Assembly: GCF_000208745.1 (NCBI RefSeq)
Contig: NC_030851.1
Coordinates: 35,882,091 to 35,946,090, forward strand
DNA length: 64,000 nt
Direction of reading: 5' to 3'
DNA from: Theobroma cacao
Taxonomy: Eukaryota > Streptophyta > Magnoliopsida > Malvales > Malvaceae
The position numbers and the translations under genes are program-made. The notes beneath the pieces are model-generated. The model searched no databases and had not been told where the DNA came from. It worked only from the letters and a program-made list of their open reading frames with translations. Positions within the stretch are counted from its first letter, which is position 1, and each line of letters starts with the position of its first letter. Shown piece by piece: positions 37,801 to 50,670 of this stretch.

Positions 37801-40800
37801 ATGGAGTCCGTCGATCTCCATGAAGCCCACGAAACCACCACCGCCAACCACAGTGACCATGGCTGGCAAAAGGTATCATATCCCAAACGACAACGCAAGA
37901 CCAAGCCCAACGCCGATCCCGAAAAGCCTAACCTTACCCGCCCTAATGGATCCCTAACTAACGGCGCCCCTAACGTTTTCCGTTCCGTCGAGCAACATTC
38001 CGAAGATCGCCGCCGCCGGACCCTCGAAGCTCAAAGAGCTGCCGCCCTTAACGCCAATGCGAAGGCTAAACATAACAGATCGGGCCTCGACGACGACGAC
38101 AACGACAACGACGACGAAGACAGTGATCTGGAAGGCGTTAAACCTAACGGAAAGCCGGCAGAGGAGGAAAAGAAGGTGAAGCAAAAGAAGCCGAAGAAGC
38201 CTAAGGTTTCGGTTGCAGAGGCCGCCGCAAAGATCGATCCCGCCGATCTCTTGGCTTATCTCGCTGTAAGAGCTGAAAAATGATAAATTTTGTCTTTTTT
38301 TTTTGGTTTTAAATTAAATTGATTGATTATTTATTTATATATTGGTTTGGGGAATCAGGGGCTGAATGAAGAACAGCAGGAAATTCAAATGCAGAAGTTT
38401 GCGAATTATTATGGCAAGGCATTCCAGGAAGTGGTAGCGGGGCAGTTTCCTTGGATGAAGATGTTTAGGGAGAGTACCGTTATCAAGCTTGCTGATGTGA
38501 GTTCATATTTATTTTGTTTTAACGTCATTGATTTTATCAATTGGAAATTGTATTTTTGAGCTGGATCCGTGTTAGAAAGGAACCTTTGACGTATTATTTC
38601 ATTGAAAGAAATTTCTTGCAAGTTTGAACCTTAAAGTTGAAAACTTTCACCGAAGCTTGATTTGTGGATTGACTGGATAAATGTGTTAAAAGTCCATGAT
38701 TTTGCTAGGAAACGTGATTGGGATTTTTTAAATTTTGTTTGCATGATTATAAAAGATTGGAACTGACTGGTGCTTTTTCATTGTACCATCACAATTTCGT
38801 TGTCATATTAGTTTCACATTTAAACTTATCCTACACTTTTTCTAAAAAAAAAAAAAAAAAAACTTATCCTACACTTGGAAGAGCTCAATTATATCAAACT
38901 ATTAAATTGATTTGCATGAAAAGGAGTGAGTAGGATTTTGCAATATCATGTGCATTTATTGTGGCTTTCAATGTTTTCTAAGGAAGCAGTCAAATGCTTT
39001 TCTCGGTTATCGGTTTACCATATTTTCATGTATCATAAATCCATACAATGGTATTAAAAGGATCCAAAATCAGCAGCTTGAGATAGCTCTTGTGTTCATA
39101 TGCTGATGATATAAAAAAGTTCAAGGAATCATTTAGCATTGCAGCTTACAAACATTGAATTAGTTTAGAATGTAGCTATAATTTGAGAGGAAATGATTTC
39201 ATATATGGTTATTAAATTGGTATAATAAATGAATAACAAGTTTGTTTTGTGGAGATCAGTTTGCATCAAGAGGTGCATAAATGTTACCTAAGTACCATTT
39301 AGATATTTCCTTTTAAGTGCTTATATCAAATATCATTATTCTGAGGGTGATATTGAACTTCTTAATGGTTATAGCAAACTGTTATCATATGCTCTCATTA
39401 TTGCTTCTATCTGTTATATTCAGGCCTATCTTTGTGATATCTAGCTGTGGTTGTAATCATGCTTACTCTTCTTTAAAAAGCTTTTTAGAATTTTTCTTAC
39501 CAAATTAGTAATTTTGTCCGTTGGCAGATACCTCTTTTGCATATTTCTGATGCTGTTAATAGGACATCAGCCGATTGGATAAGCCAACGATCCCTCGAGG
39601 CACTGGGTTTCTTCGTATTATGGTCTTTAGACATCATTCTTGAGGACTTGGTGGCCCAGCAAGTAAGTGCTAAGGGTTCCAAAAAAGGTGTGCAACAAAC
39701 ATCATCAAAGTCTAAGGTAACATTATTTGCGGTTTTGCTGCTAAATTGGTTACTATCTTTTGCTTGTCATCCATTATTTTGATGTTTGATTCTGTTGAGT
39801 CAATATTGGTCATTTGCTTTTAGATATCAGATGTGTGCTGTTGTTTACATATTGTGCATCATTCAGCTGGATGATGCTGTTGTGCTATAGTAATTTGGAT
39901 AAAATACAAACCCCTCGTTAGTTTGGGAAACCCCCCTTGGCCCCTCTAAAAAAGTAATGGATTAATTACAAGCTAATTTTGAATGAAAGGACAAGTATAC
40001 CCTTTGTTATTTAATTTGTTTTCTTTTGTTCTTTCTTTTGCGTAAGTTTTTTTTTAATTACAAAATTTTAAGATTTAGTTAGTTATAAATAACGTTGTCA
40101 AATTAACCAGTTTTAAAATCATCTTTAATTACTATAAACATAAATTTTAATTAAGCTAATATTATAAGTATATGTTAAATATATTATATTATCTTTAATT
40201 CAATTATGTATGAATTTTTAGATGAATATATCAAATTGTCTTTTTGTTAAAATAAATCATCTTAATTACTATCAAATTGGAGGAAAAAAGGCTGGGTGAC
40301 AAAGAATTTGATTAAAAAAAAAAGAGAAAAAAATTGAAAAAGGAGGACAAAAAACGGAGAAAAAAGGAAAAAAAATGAGGGTGTCTTTTCTCTTTGGTAT
40401 TTAAAGTTAATTTTGAGCAAACATTAGATTGAGTAACAGAATCTTAACTTTTGTTACTTTTTGGGGGTGGATAGAGTGTTTTTCGAAGTACTGAAGGGTA
40501 AGTGTATTTTTCACTTAAACCTTAGATGTAACAATTATTTTCATACTAATTTTATTCTGCCTTTAGTTGTCATTTGTTGGTTTCACACTCCCATGAAATC
40601 ACTTTTCATTTATTTTAATAATATACCCAGGTTAGGATTTAATTTGTGTAGGTGAAAGCTATTGATCCTTTTAACGTACGTTTGATCAATCCATACAAGC
40701 AGATATCCTTTAGAACATATGCAATACCCTGCGAGTTATTGTAACATATGTCCATGGAGAAGTTAAGGCATGAGCTGATGTGAATGCGATAATACTTGTG

Positions 40801-42889
40801 AAGGCTTTGGTTTTCTTGTTCCACAATTTGTCGAGTACAAGTTTATTTTCTTGCTTATTTGTCAAAGTATTTTGGATGGGAAGTTTCTGTTACTGATGTG
40901 CAAGCTAAGCAGCACTGAGTATCATACATTTTTGAATGTTGTGTTATACGGTAGGTCTGGGAGTTAAATAATTTCTGCTTTGACAGTTGCTTTTATTTAC
41001 TACAGGATCTTCAATCTCGTTTCATTCAATGAACTTGCGAAACTCTTCTTCCTTTTCCATTTTTGCTTTTCTTTTGCATGTGTTCAAACAGAGGCTTTCC
41101 TTTTATCATGTATAGTTTTGTAATATAAAAAGTATTTACCTCAAACTTTTGGCCAAAAAAAAGAAAGTTTGCTGTCTCAAATTCGGTTTGATGTAGAAAC
41201 ATGTTATGCAGGTTGGAATATTTGTGGCATTAGCAATGGTATTGCGGCGTAAACCTGATGCCTTAATTAGTGTATTACCGAAGCTGAGAGAAATTTCAAA
41301 ATATCAAGGACAAGATAAGCTTCCTGTTATTGTATGGATGATAATTCAGGTAAGCGTATGGCAAAACATCAGTCTAACTTATTTATGAATTTTTAAGGCA
41401 GTTTACAATCTGTTATTCTTTGCACTGATAAGCTTCTAATCTCAAAGTCAACATTGTATTGTCTAGGCCTCCCAAGGAGATCTTGCTGTGGGGATGTACT
41501 TGTGGGCACATCACCTTTTGCCTGTAGTTGGTGGAAAAAACTGTAATCCACAGTCCAGGGATCTAATTTTACAGATAGTTGAATGGTATTAGAGCTTCTA
41601 TCGTTTTTGCCTTTTTCCTTTCTAATCCATTTTTTAATCTTCTTCTTGAGCTTGAAATTCATAAGGCTAATTGAATTTTTTCCTTCTTGGTGAAGGATCT
41701 TATCTGCCTCAAAAGCGCGGTCAGTTTTAGTAAATGGTGCAGTTAGAAAAGGGGAGCGTTTGGTGCCACCATCTTCATTTGAGATACTAATGCGAGTTAC
41801 CTTCCCTGCATCTTCAGCTAGAGTAAAGGTAGGTTTAGAGTTTTGACTCTGCATTTTCTGTGTCTGCACTTAGATCTAAAGAGTTATAGTTTTTTACTTT
41901 ATTGTAAATTATGTTATCCCTGCAGGCTACTGAAAGGTTTGAGGCCATGTATCCTACACTAAAGGAAGTGGCTATTGCTGGTTCTCATGGAAGCAAAGCA
42001 ATGAGACAAGCATCTCAGCAGATATTCAACTTTGCAGTCAAAGCAGCAGGAGAAAGTATGTCTGTCTTGTATTTGAAAACTTTTCTTCTTTGCAGTTCTC
42101 TCCCTCCTCCTTCCTGCCCCATTCCTTCTTCCGCTTTCTTCTAATGGTAGTTTTGACATCAAAGTTTGTCCTTTATCTTTATTGAACAGGCTCTCCTGAG
42201 TTATCCAAAGAAGCAGCTGGAATAGTCATATGGTGTTTGAACCAGAATACTGACTGCTACAGGCAGTGGGTGAGCTATTTTAGTTTTTAATGAACACTTT
42301 TATGAAGGAGGAGGAATCTTTTTAGTTTTTCTGATCGGCTTCTTACTGATTTATTCTTATCTTTTGCTTGGTGTGAACAGGACAAGGTGTATCTTGAAAA
42401 TCTAGAAGCTAGTGTTGCTGTTCTTAAAAAACTTTCAGAGGAATGGAAACAACACTCTTCAAAATTTACTACTCTTGATGCTTTGAAGGAAACCGTCAAG
42501 AGTTTTAGGAACAAGGTACTTACTGTGCTAAGAATAACCTAATGCCATATGATTTTTATGCCAACCATCCATCTCATTTATTGGCAGAAATCGATGTTAT
42601 GGTAGGCAAATGTTTCAAGTCACTTAGGAAGTGACCTGATTATCATTTTCTTTTTGGCCATTTTCAGAATGAGAAAGCAACGGCCAGTGGAGCAGATGCC
42701 TCTAGACAGGCACTGTTTCAGGATGCAGACAAGTACTGTAAGCATATATCTGGAAAGCTATCACGAGGCCATGGGTGCATGAAAACTCTGGCCTTTGTTG
42801 TTGTTGCATTTGCTGTAGGTGCTGCTGTCGTTTCTCCCAACATGGATGCCTGGGACTGGAACAAACTGTCTGTAGTTTTCAGCTCTTAA
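37801..42889 (+). CDS. TMEM214/DUF2359-type membrane protein, ten exons
   Basis: Exons by GT-AG boundaries and continuous frame: 37801-38265, 38359-38496, 39528-39716, 41212-41349, 41467-41585, 41696-41828, 41926-42055, 42190-42269, 42381-42515, 42668-42889. They join to 582 aa, close to the plant family size. The N-terminus starts MESVDLHEAHE and has a GWQKVSYPKRQRK motif, then an acidic Asp/Asn run from a GAC repeat (about 38088-38130) and a Lys-rich segment. The body is helical. One hydrophobic helix is near the C-terminus (residues about 548-565, LAFVVVAFAVGAAVV), with weaker hydrophobic stretches at about 225-243 and 265-275. Animal TMEM214 is an endoplasmic reticulum protein tied to stress-induced apoptosis. 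The plant role is unknown to me. From memory the Arabidopsis relatives are At1g70770 and At1g23170. The gene ends 524 bp before the convergent NdhL gene. Confidence 0.9.
38822..38876. repeat. 17-bp direct repeat flanking a poly(A) run (possible retroposition scar)
   Basis: AAACTTATCCTACACTT occurs at 38822-38838 and again at 38860-38876, with TTTCT plus about 16 A between. A poly(A) tract bracketed by a perfect 17-bp duplication is what a nearly fully truncated LINE-driven insertion would leave. It lies inside intron 2 of the TMEM214-like gene. Confidence 0.6.
39899..40513. mobile_element. Possible MITE in intron 3 of the TMEM214-like gene
   Basis: The left side (AAATACAAACCCCTC, GGGAAACCCCCC) and the reverse complement of the right side (AAATACACTTACCCTTC, TATCCACCCCC) are loosely similar inverted ends. 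The interior is AT-rich with long A runs. The block sits inside an unusually long 1.5-kb intron. No target duplication was identified, so this stays tentative. Confidence 0.4.
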
Positions 42890-43413
42890 CAATCTTCCCC
42901 GTCTAGAACTTTGTCTTTTAGATACTTTCTTTCCTCAGTTAAAAGAGTTTTTGATCTAGAGTTTCTAACTGGAAAGAAAAAAAAAAAAACAGGAAAAGAT
43001 GTCTTTTAATGTGGCATTTAGGGTGAATAGGATCAGAATACAGGCTGTCGTCTTAAAGAAGCGAAGCCTAAGGTTGAGGAAAATCATTGAATGAGTTCGG
43101 TTGACTATATTGGCACGTATTTCGAGTAATTTATTCTCATGACTTTTGTAGATTCCAATAATTTGAGGATCAATCTGCATGGTGCAAACCATTATTAGAA
43201 TGCTTTGAAAAATGAAGTTTCTTCAGTTAGTTATCCTTGTATTTTTGACCGCAATCCTCTTTCGAAGGGACAATGGTGCCATGCATGGAATTGCTATCAT
43301 TGACAAATCGGTACCCGTTAACGTTCAAACTTATGTAGTATTAAACCTGCGGGAAGCTTTGGGACACAAGCAAGAACCGCAGGGTTCTGAATATTGGTAA
43401 ATATTTCATCGAT
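42890..43413. other. Shared 3' region between convergent genes
   Basis: Holds the 3' UTRs of the TMEM214-like gene (plus) and NdhL (minus). A 62-codon frame at 43212-43400 has a hydrophobic N-terminus but no known match and lies in the expected UTR, so I do not call it a gene. Confidence 0.5.
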
Positions 43414-44807
43414 TTACCCATCATAATCTTCAGGCTTGGCAAAGGGGTATTTGAGATACGCATATTTAACTTGTGAAGGATCTTTAGGTGTATCCCAAGG
43501 ATACTTCAAGGATGGATCCCGAGGGAATTTCCTGAAGTTCAGAAATGGCGCCCAAAGCAATACTCTGCACGCAGGAAGGGGAAGGAAATATGAAACCAAA
43601 ATTGATTAAGTACACCCAATCCCAATGAAAACATCAACATTTCCTCAACCTAGCATGCCTCAGATTCTAATTAGAAAATATATGGTCTTAAACTCTGATC
43701 TTTTGAAACAATTAAACTTGCTAATGAAATATTGGAATACTTTAAGCTCTGAAGTATAACTCTTCTTTCTATGCCAGACATCAGTGAGGGACCAGACTTT
43801 GAGGTCTAAAACTTTTTTTCTAACATATGCAGATGCACACATACATACATACGTAACGTATATATAGAGTTTTATAATCTAAATACATATATTGAGATTT
43901 TCTACCAAGTATGTATAATGAATATTAGTAGAAAATCATAGAAATGAAATGCAGGCAGCAACCAAATAAACATTTTAGCTTTGGATATCTTGCCCAAAAG
44001 GACAAAAGTGAAAAGAATGTCCAGACTCACCCCGGAAAGAACAAGAAGACACACATGAACTGCAAATACATCTCCAATAGGTTTCTCCTGTACCATCTTA
44101 TCCTGAGCCAGTTCATGATGATTGGCTGCCATTAATCAAGCCATAATCATAAGAAAACAATATTTGCAAAGCAAAGTGAATACCAAAAAAACTGTTCAAT
44201 TCAGAGAGAGGCAACGGCAGTACTCACTGGCATGATAAGGAAGTACCAAAAAGCAACAATTCCTAGTTGAATTATAACGCTAATAAGATCTGGCTCGTTA
44301 TTTACCCCTGTAACAGCTAATGCTGGCTGCTCAAACTGGTAGAAAAATCTTCATTAANAACTTATAAATTTATATCATTTAAAATAGATAACAGTTAATT
44401 TCATATTAATACAAGTTTATATATAATTATATATATATATCTCAAGGTTAAATAACTATGGACTAGAACAGACAGAGAGAAAAAGATTAATGTCTTACCG
44501 TGGCAAGAAGGGCAGCAACTTGAATGGCCAAGCTGGTCTTCTTTGTATCAAAGAAATCATTTGGCTTTATGTTGATGCTTGCAACACTGCGTTTCTGGGA
44601 AAAGGCATGATTGATTGAGAAATGTCTGAAGTAAAAACAAAATGTTAAAGAAAATGAAAGGATGTTTACCTTATCATCAAGCTTGGAATGGTGGATTGGT
44701 TTGTGTGTAGATGTAATATTGTAGAAAGGGAATGTTGTGCAGTGAGAAGGGGAATGAGAAATGGAAGGCCAAGCCTTGGGGATTTGGAAGGTGAAAGGGC
44801 TACTCAT
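43414..44807 (-). CDS. ndhL: Chloroplast NDH complex subunit L, nuclear-encoded, five exons
   Basis: Exons on the minus strand: 44670-44807, 44499-44594, 44228-44335, 44031-44125, 43414-43564. All have GT-AG borders and join to 195 aa, near the family size. The first about 60 residues are rich in Ser, Thr and His (MSSPFTFQIPKAWPS) and look like a plastid transit peptide. Mature signature: EQPALAVTGVNNEPDL, a membrane helix (ISVIIQLGIVAFWYFLIM), MNWLRIRWYRRNLLEMYLQF, a second helix (CVFLFFPGVLLW), then APFLNFRKFPRDPSLK and a Tyr- and Pro-rich tail ending EDYDG. NdhL belongs to the thylakoid NADH dehydrogenase-like complex that drives cyclic electron flow around photosystem I. The Arabidopsis orthologue is CRR23 (from memory At1g70760). 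An undetermined base (44358) lies harmlessly in intron 2 (44336-44498). Confidence 0.95.
44358..44358. other. Undetermined base (N)
   Basis: A single N in ndhL intron 2, in an AT-rich context. No effect on the coding sequence. Confidence 0.99.
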
Positions 44808-45057
44808 CTTGGAGCAGTACTATAACTCTATAATTGTTGTTTATTTCTTATCGTTTTGAGTAGAGAGTTTCATGGCAGAGAATGCATGGACTTTCCCAGA
44901 AATGGGAATATTGGAATTCTCAAACTTTATCCGTCTGCAAATATTTTTGGGGGCTGCCACGTATTATATAATTGCGTCAAGACCACCACACAAATTTTGA
45001 CATCCCATTCTTTGTCCCTCTTAAGGTTTTGTTGCATTTGGTTTCTATATAAGTTTT
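44808..45057 (-). promoter_or_regulatory. ndhL upstream region
   Basis: A TATA-like CTATATAA (45045-45052, reading TTATATAG on the minus strand) lies about 240 bp before the ATG. A minus-strand GGATAAAG (about 44925-44932) resembles the I-box of light-regulated genes. Both are short motifs and may be chance. A MITE begins at about 45058, so the native promoter may be short or partly transposon-derived. Confidence 0.3.
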
Positions 45058-45940
45058 TAATTGATGGGGTCAAAATTTTTAGGTTTTTGTTAATTTAGAA
45101 CCAAACATTTTAATTAGAATAATTAAGGACCAAACATTTTCGATTCTTTACAATTAATGGGTTAAGATGAGAGGTGTCTGGCACGTGTAGGACACACACA
45201 TGATATGGACGCTAACTTATCGTGTAAGATACGGAATGGTAGTTTTGTCAGAAAGTTTTTTCTGTTAAGTCAAAACAGTTCAAATTATGACGTGGCATGT
45301 AATAACTTTTTTATCATGGTATGTAACAATTAAATTTTTAACATGACATGTAATCATTTTATTGTTAAACATGATATGTAACAACTAAATTTTCAACATG
45401 ACGTGTAATAACTACATTTGACAACTAAATTTTAACATGGCATGTAATAACTAAATCTTCAACATGACGTGTAATAACTATATTTTTTAACATGACGTGT
45501 AATAATTACATTTTTTAACATGACGTGTAATAACTAAATCTTCAACATGACGTGTAACAATTACATTTTTCAATTTGACGTGTAATAACTAAATTTTCAA
45601 CATAGCGTATAACAATTATATTTTTAACATGACATGTAACAATTATATCCAACATGACATGTTACAATTAAATTTTAGAATATGACGTGTAACACTATAT
45701 TTTTCAACATGATATTAACAACATTTTTCCCACAAAAAGTAATAATAGCATTTTCCAACATGCCAGGTCATCAGTTCACGTAAATTTTTATCGTGTGTGA
45801 TACACACTGCATCCACTTGTCAACTTAACCCTTAATTATAAGGAATCAAAAACATTTGGTGTTTGATTGTTACAAGAAATGTTTGGCCCTTAATTGAAAA
45901 ACTACCTAAATGTTTAACTCCAATTTGAACATTTAACCTT
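45058..45940. mobile_element. MITE with long inverted ends and a tandem-repeat core
   Basis: The outer 110-150 bp on each side are inverted copies. The left has AATTAAGGACCAAACATTTT, then GATTCTTTACAATTAATGGG. The right in reverse complement has AATTAAGGGCCAAACATTTC, then GATTCCTTATAATTAAGGGT. Long inverted ends of this type suit a Mutator-like or related non-autonomous element. Between them lies a ~28-bp tandem array. No transposase is encoded. The exact ends and target duplication could not be fixed. Confidence 0.65.
45292..45725. repeat. Tandem array, ~28-bp unit, about 15 copies
   Basis: The unit is roughly AACATGACGTGTAATAACTA plus a variable AT-rich spacer (AATTTTTC and similar). Starts are seen near 45340, 45368, 45395, 45433, 45461, 45489, 45517, 45544, 45599, 45625, 45651, 45679 and 45705. 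Units vary by substitutions and small indels. Many carry an ACGT core. Confidence 0.85.
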
Positions 45941-47857
45941 GATATAATGATGCTTGTACTATTTATTTTTTTGATTTTCAAAGATTTGCTAGAAAGTAAA
46001 AATTAAACAATTGTAGCTCATATCATAATTGATTAAAAGTGAATAAATAACTAAATTTACTCGTATTAATAATAACATAATTAATTCATATAAAAGTTGA
46101 ATTATGTATTTTGTCATTTTAAAAAATTTACAAATTTTATGTACGCACTTTTTTTTTTTTTGCTTTTTCTATTGCTAAAAATCAAAAAGCAAATAGTAAA
46201 AATTAATAAATGTTTGATTTGGTTACTAATTTATTATATCTCTAAGAGTTGTTTTATAGTGAGTATAATGTTATATAAAGAACTATGAGAACAATTAAAC
46301 GAATAGAACACCTATATCACGTGGATAATAGTGAAATTAATCTCAAACAAGTGGCAAGTTTACAAATTTGTTTTAAGTTTGGAATAGTTTAGAGAATTTA
46401 ACTTGGTGACTTAGATATGAAAATAATTAAGAGATCCTCTCTTAATATTTTCTTGAAATTCAAGTGCTTGTTCTTTTCAAGAAACATGTGACACATTACT
46501 AAGTGTCAAATCATTAAATTGAAGTATCCGCCTATTACTTAGCATACGCAGTGGGTTAATGTGCTATTCTTATGATAAATGTGTTCCTACCATGATGTCC
46601 ATTAATCACTCTTTATGTAATTATTCTTGAGTAACCACTGCTACTTGATCTATATATAAGAGCATTAACAATTAATTAAAGATAAAATAGAAACTTAACC
46701 GACTTTGATTTTAAAACACTCTTTCAGGCTCTCCCAAAATTCTTTCCAAATATTCGTTTTTGTTCTCAACTATATCCACTTTATTCTCTAAGCTTGGTTC
46801 GCCGTTCACTTTCCTTACATTTTCCCTAAAGTTTACCCATCAACTCTTTCAACAAGTACTTAATATTTCAAAGACTGCTTTAATCTCTTTCTCTTTTGTT
46901 TCTAATACATCTTGCTTGACTTAATTGCAAAGCTACTCCTATCACAGAAAAATCCTTCAACAAAGTGTTAAGCACACAAACTTTTATTAAACAATGCTTG
47001 CCAGAGGCGTTCAATAATTTTAAAGACCTAAAACTAAATATTTAAATAAAATCTTTTTTATTGAAATTAAGAAAATAAGGTCTTTTTTTATTAAAATTAA
47101 GGAAGAAAGAGTAAATGAGGAAAAAATTCATAACTGGATATTATAAATTGAAAAAAAATGGTTTTATGTATAGGAAAAAAATAGTTATTTAGATTATTAA
47201 ATACATATTATTGTTAGTTGAATGGAAATAAGAGAAATAGTTGAAAATAAATAGCATTGTAGGAATTGGGAAGTCATAATAAATTAAAATTTATTAGGCA
47301 TATAATTAGGAAAGTGAAAGAGTATGTCATTTTATTTATTATTTTGACTTTTACATATTTTTAATGAAAAATAAAATAAATAATTGAAAATTAATAGGAC
47401 ATGAAAAGTAAAAGAAAATATATATTTATTAGACATAGGAGAATATATAAATATTATGTTAATTATTTTAATTATTTTATATTTTTAATATAAATAATTA
47501 TATTATTATAAAACTATGAAACCTATGAAAATATGAGGCCTATACCCTTGCTTTGCTAGCTTTACTTTAAAGTCTGCCCTAGTGCTTGCATATATTAAAA
47601 AATTATGGAAATTCATGAATAGTAAAAGAATAAGCCACCTGTTTGCTTCAAACCATTAATCAATTAGTTATATATATATTTTTTATTCTTTTTATGAATA
47701 TTAACTATTAATTATCTTTTATTTTTAAAATAGGAAAAGCACTAGACAAAAACTTATTTATTAACATTAGTGACCTTAATGTTAATCTACATTTTTATCT
47801 TTTAAAATATTTTACATATAAAATTTAGAAATAAATAGCACATAGTGTATTTAGGTT
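45941..47857. other. Intergenic AT-rich sequence
   Basis: No gene or transposon end could be defined. 46380-46980 has a TATATATAAG box (about 46652) followed by C-rich, leader-like sequence and could be part of an old LTR or promoter. 46990-47580 is AT-rich and simple in composition. Confidence 0.4.
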
Positions 47858-48783
47858 TTTTTTTTTGATAAAAAGGATCAAAATAAATTTAAACTACATT
47901 AGTTTAGGCCAGGCGTCATAAGCCAACCTTGTCTCGGACTATACTAAGCTAGAGTTGTATAAGAGATTAAGTCTTTTGTACTTGTGAGGGAAATGTTCCC
48001 CTTTCAAACATTGTAACGGCTCATGGTTATACTTCTAGATATAATTGTTAAGTCTTTAGGGAGAAAGATTATGTAGGAAAGAAATGTCCTTATTTCAAGC
48101 ATTGTAATGACTATTGGTAGAATACTTGTAAAATTTCGTAAATTCTTTATAGGGGGTGAGCAGTTGGTGGATTGTTGGGCTGTCTTATTGATAAAGGTAT
48201 GTTTGTAGGGAATCATCTAGAACTGCCCCTATGGCCTGTCAATGGCATGTCTTGGTTCCTTTTGTACTCATTTTCATATTAATAAAATATTTTCTCTTAT
48301 TTGGTTCTAGTGGTTGTATATATGGCATTTGGTATGCCCTATGATTTCAATGTGCGTTGCCCTTATGTAATTTGTTAATATTGTTGATGTTTGATAAGAT
48401 ATAAACGAGTTATTGACTGGCTTGTGTGGAAGCATTCACTAAAGCGCCACACGAACTATTGTATACTTAAGTGAAGGAGTGTAGTTCGTGACACCAGACA
48501 ATGCTCAAAGTATCTGCTAGTAACAAAGAAACTATGCTAGTAAGGGGGGCCTCAAATACATGTAGCCATAAAGATAAATTATCATTGTGGGTGGCCATCT
48601 AGGTGGCACATTAGTTTGCTTCATGATGCATGTGAGATACTAGACATTCTCAATTTCGTTGAAGCAACTTGTTGATGTTGCTTAGAAGATACACATGGGG
48701 ATCTAGTGTATTACCTTGTTTACGCAATTTTTGAAGAGCTATCAAAGAGTCAGTCTCTACTTGTACGTTTAGAAGCCTCTATC

Positions 48784-50292
48784 CTAACAAAGTTTTAATC
48801 CCTGGTAAAGTGCCCACAACTCGACTGTCAATGAAAACGAAACTCGAACTTTGTATGTAAAGCTAGCAATCCAACTACCTTGATCATCATGGATTACACT
48901 TCCACCTACTACTCCTTTAGTTTGGTCCCTCGTGTTGCCATCTACATTAAGTTTAACATATGATGGCCATAGTTTTTTCCATGCAATCAACACCTCTTGC
49001 TTAACTCTTCGTTGTTTTCGGCCTATATTATCCCATGCCTCCTTAGCTTTTGTCCAAATCTATTTCCATGCGTTGTTTAGCCATACAAATACTTATCATA
49101 AATAATTGAGTTAAGCCAAAACCATACGAACCATACTGTATGCACAAAAATCGAACTCCATGAAATAATCTAAAAAAAAACATCATTCAGTATGTTCCAC
49201 AGCATCCAGTCCTTCAAATTCAAATCAAAGAATTCGCCATTAACAAGTTTAGGTTTAATCTGGAGCCATATATGCTTTGATGAGACACAATCCCACAAGG
49301 CATGTAGAATTGTCGCCTAAAAAATTCCACAACGTGGACATAAAGTAGATATGCCCATAATCCTTCAGTTTAACTAGGAAAATGTAGGGAGAGAGTTATG
49401 CATACGCTAGAGAAACATATGAACCTTCATTGAGCTTTTAAATTTCCAAATTTCCCTCTAATAATTTTCTACATTTGTATTAACCCCCATTTGAATTTGA
49501 TATGCTATCTTAACGGAGAATTCACCATCATTTGTCAAAAACCAAACCCTTGTATCATTGTATTCACTTGAAGGGTCTATAAACGTAGAAGTTATCATGT
49601 GAACAATATGAATAGGTAATACCTATTCTAGGTGTTAAAGATTTCTGTTTTCTTCTTCATCACAAAACTCGCAACAGGTAAATTTGCCTTTACATTTAAG
49701 AGCTCTATAGTGGCAAAGTTTATCAAAGGTCCATAGCTGAGCTAGACATCTGTCCAAAACTTAGCTAAATCACCATTACTGATATTCATCCCAACACCTT
49801 TCTCTAGCACTGAACGAGCCTTTAAAATGCTCTTCCATACATATGAATTTGCAGACTTAGTTTGCATTGTCTGAAGTCTCTTATTCTTAAATATTTCATC
49901 TTTAGAATTTTCACCTAGAAGTAATCTATCTTCCCAAATATTTCACTCAAGTTTAGCAAGTAAGGCCAAATTAAACTTCCTAGAGTCCTTAATTTGTAGT
50001 CCACCATTATCTTTTGGTAAACAATTTTTTTCTCAACTTATAGAATGAATTTTCTTTTCTCCTTCCAAATGTTTCCAAACAAAATTCCTGTTAAGACGAT
50101 CAATTTCCTGACTAATGTTTTTAGGAATAAAAGAAGTTTGCATTAAGTAAGAGGTCATAGAGCTAGTAACATATTGTACCAATGCAACTCGACCAGTCAA
50201 TGATAATTTTTTATTGCCTATTTTGGATAATCTTTGCTTCACTTTGTTCACCAATTCCAAGTAAGTTAACCTAGAAACTTTATCATGAATCA
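48784..50292 (-). pseudogene. LINE ORF2 3' part: RT end, zinc-binding and RNase H domains, broken
   Basis: On the minus strand after the hAT insertion the reading resumes with PMIHDKVSRLTYLELVNKVK and LSLTGRVALVQYV (L1 RT C-terminal end, 50290-50033). A decayed zinc-binding RT C-terminal region follows (about 50000-49050). The RNase H start is VKLNVDGNTRDQTKGVVGGS, followed by VELWALYQGLKL (48993-48784). Multiple stops. Confidence 0.75.
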
Positions 50293-50670
50293 TAGGTAAG
50301 ACTATGCAGCGGTCGGTTGCAACTAGGCAATTGATCGCAATCGTCAGTTGTTCCGATCGACCTTGTCGGTCGATCGACTTGGTCGTCAAGGGGGACCTCA
50401 TCCCCCCCGAACCAACTGATTAACTGAGATTCCCTTCTTTTTTGGGGGCTGGGGGGGAGACACCATTGCCCTTCATTAAACCCCCTTCCAAAGTAGCACA
50501 TCTGCTGCCACTCTTCCCCCATGCCCTAATTTTCACTCCCTTTTCTGCCTGTCCTTTTCATACTAAACCCTAAACCAGTAGCCATCAATCAAGTCACTTG
50601 AATCTCTTCTATTCTTCAACCGGCGCTTCATTATTAGTTCAAATTGCTGTCAGTCATCTATTCTAGCAAG

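Noticed and set aside
43212..43400. A 62-codon frame with a hydrophobic N-terminus between the convergent genes
   Set aside because: It lies in expected 3' UTR sequence, has no known match, and a signal-like start arises easily in AT-rich DNA.
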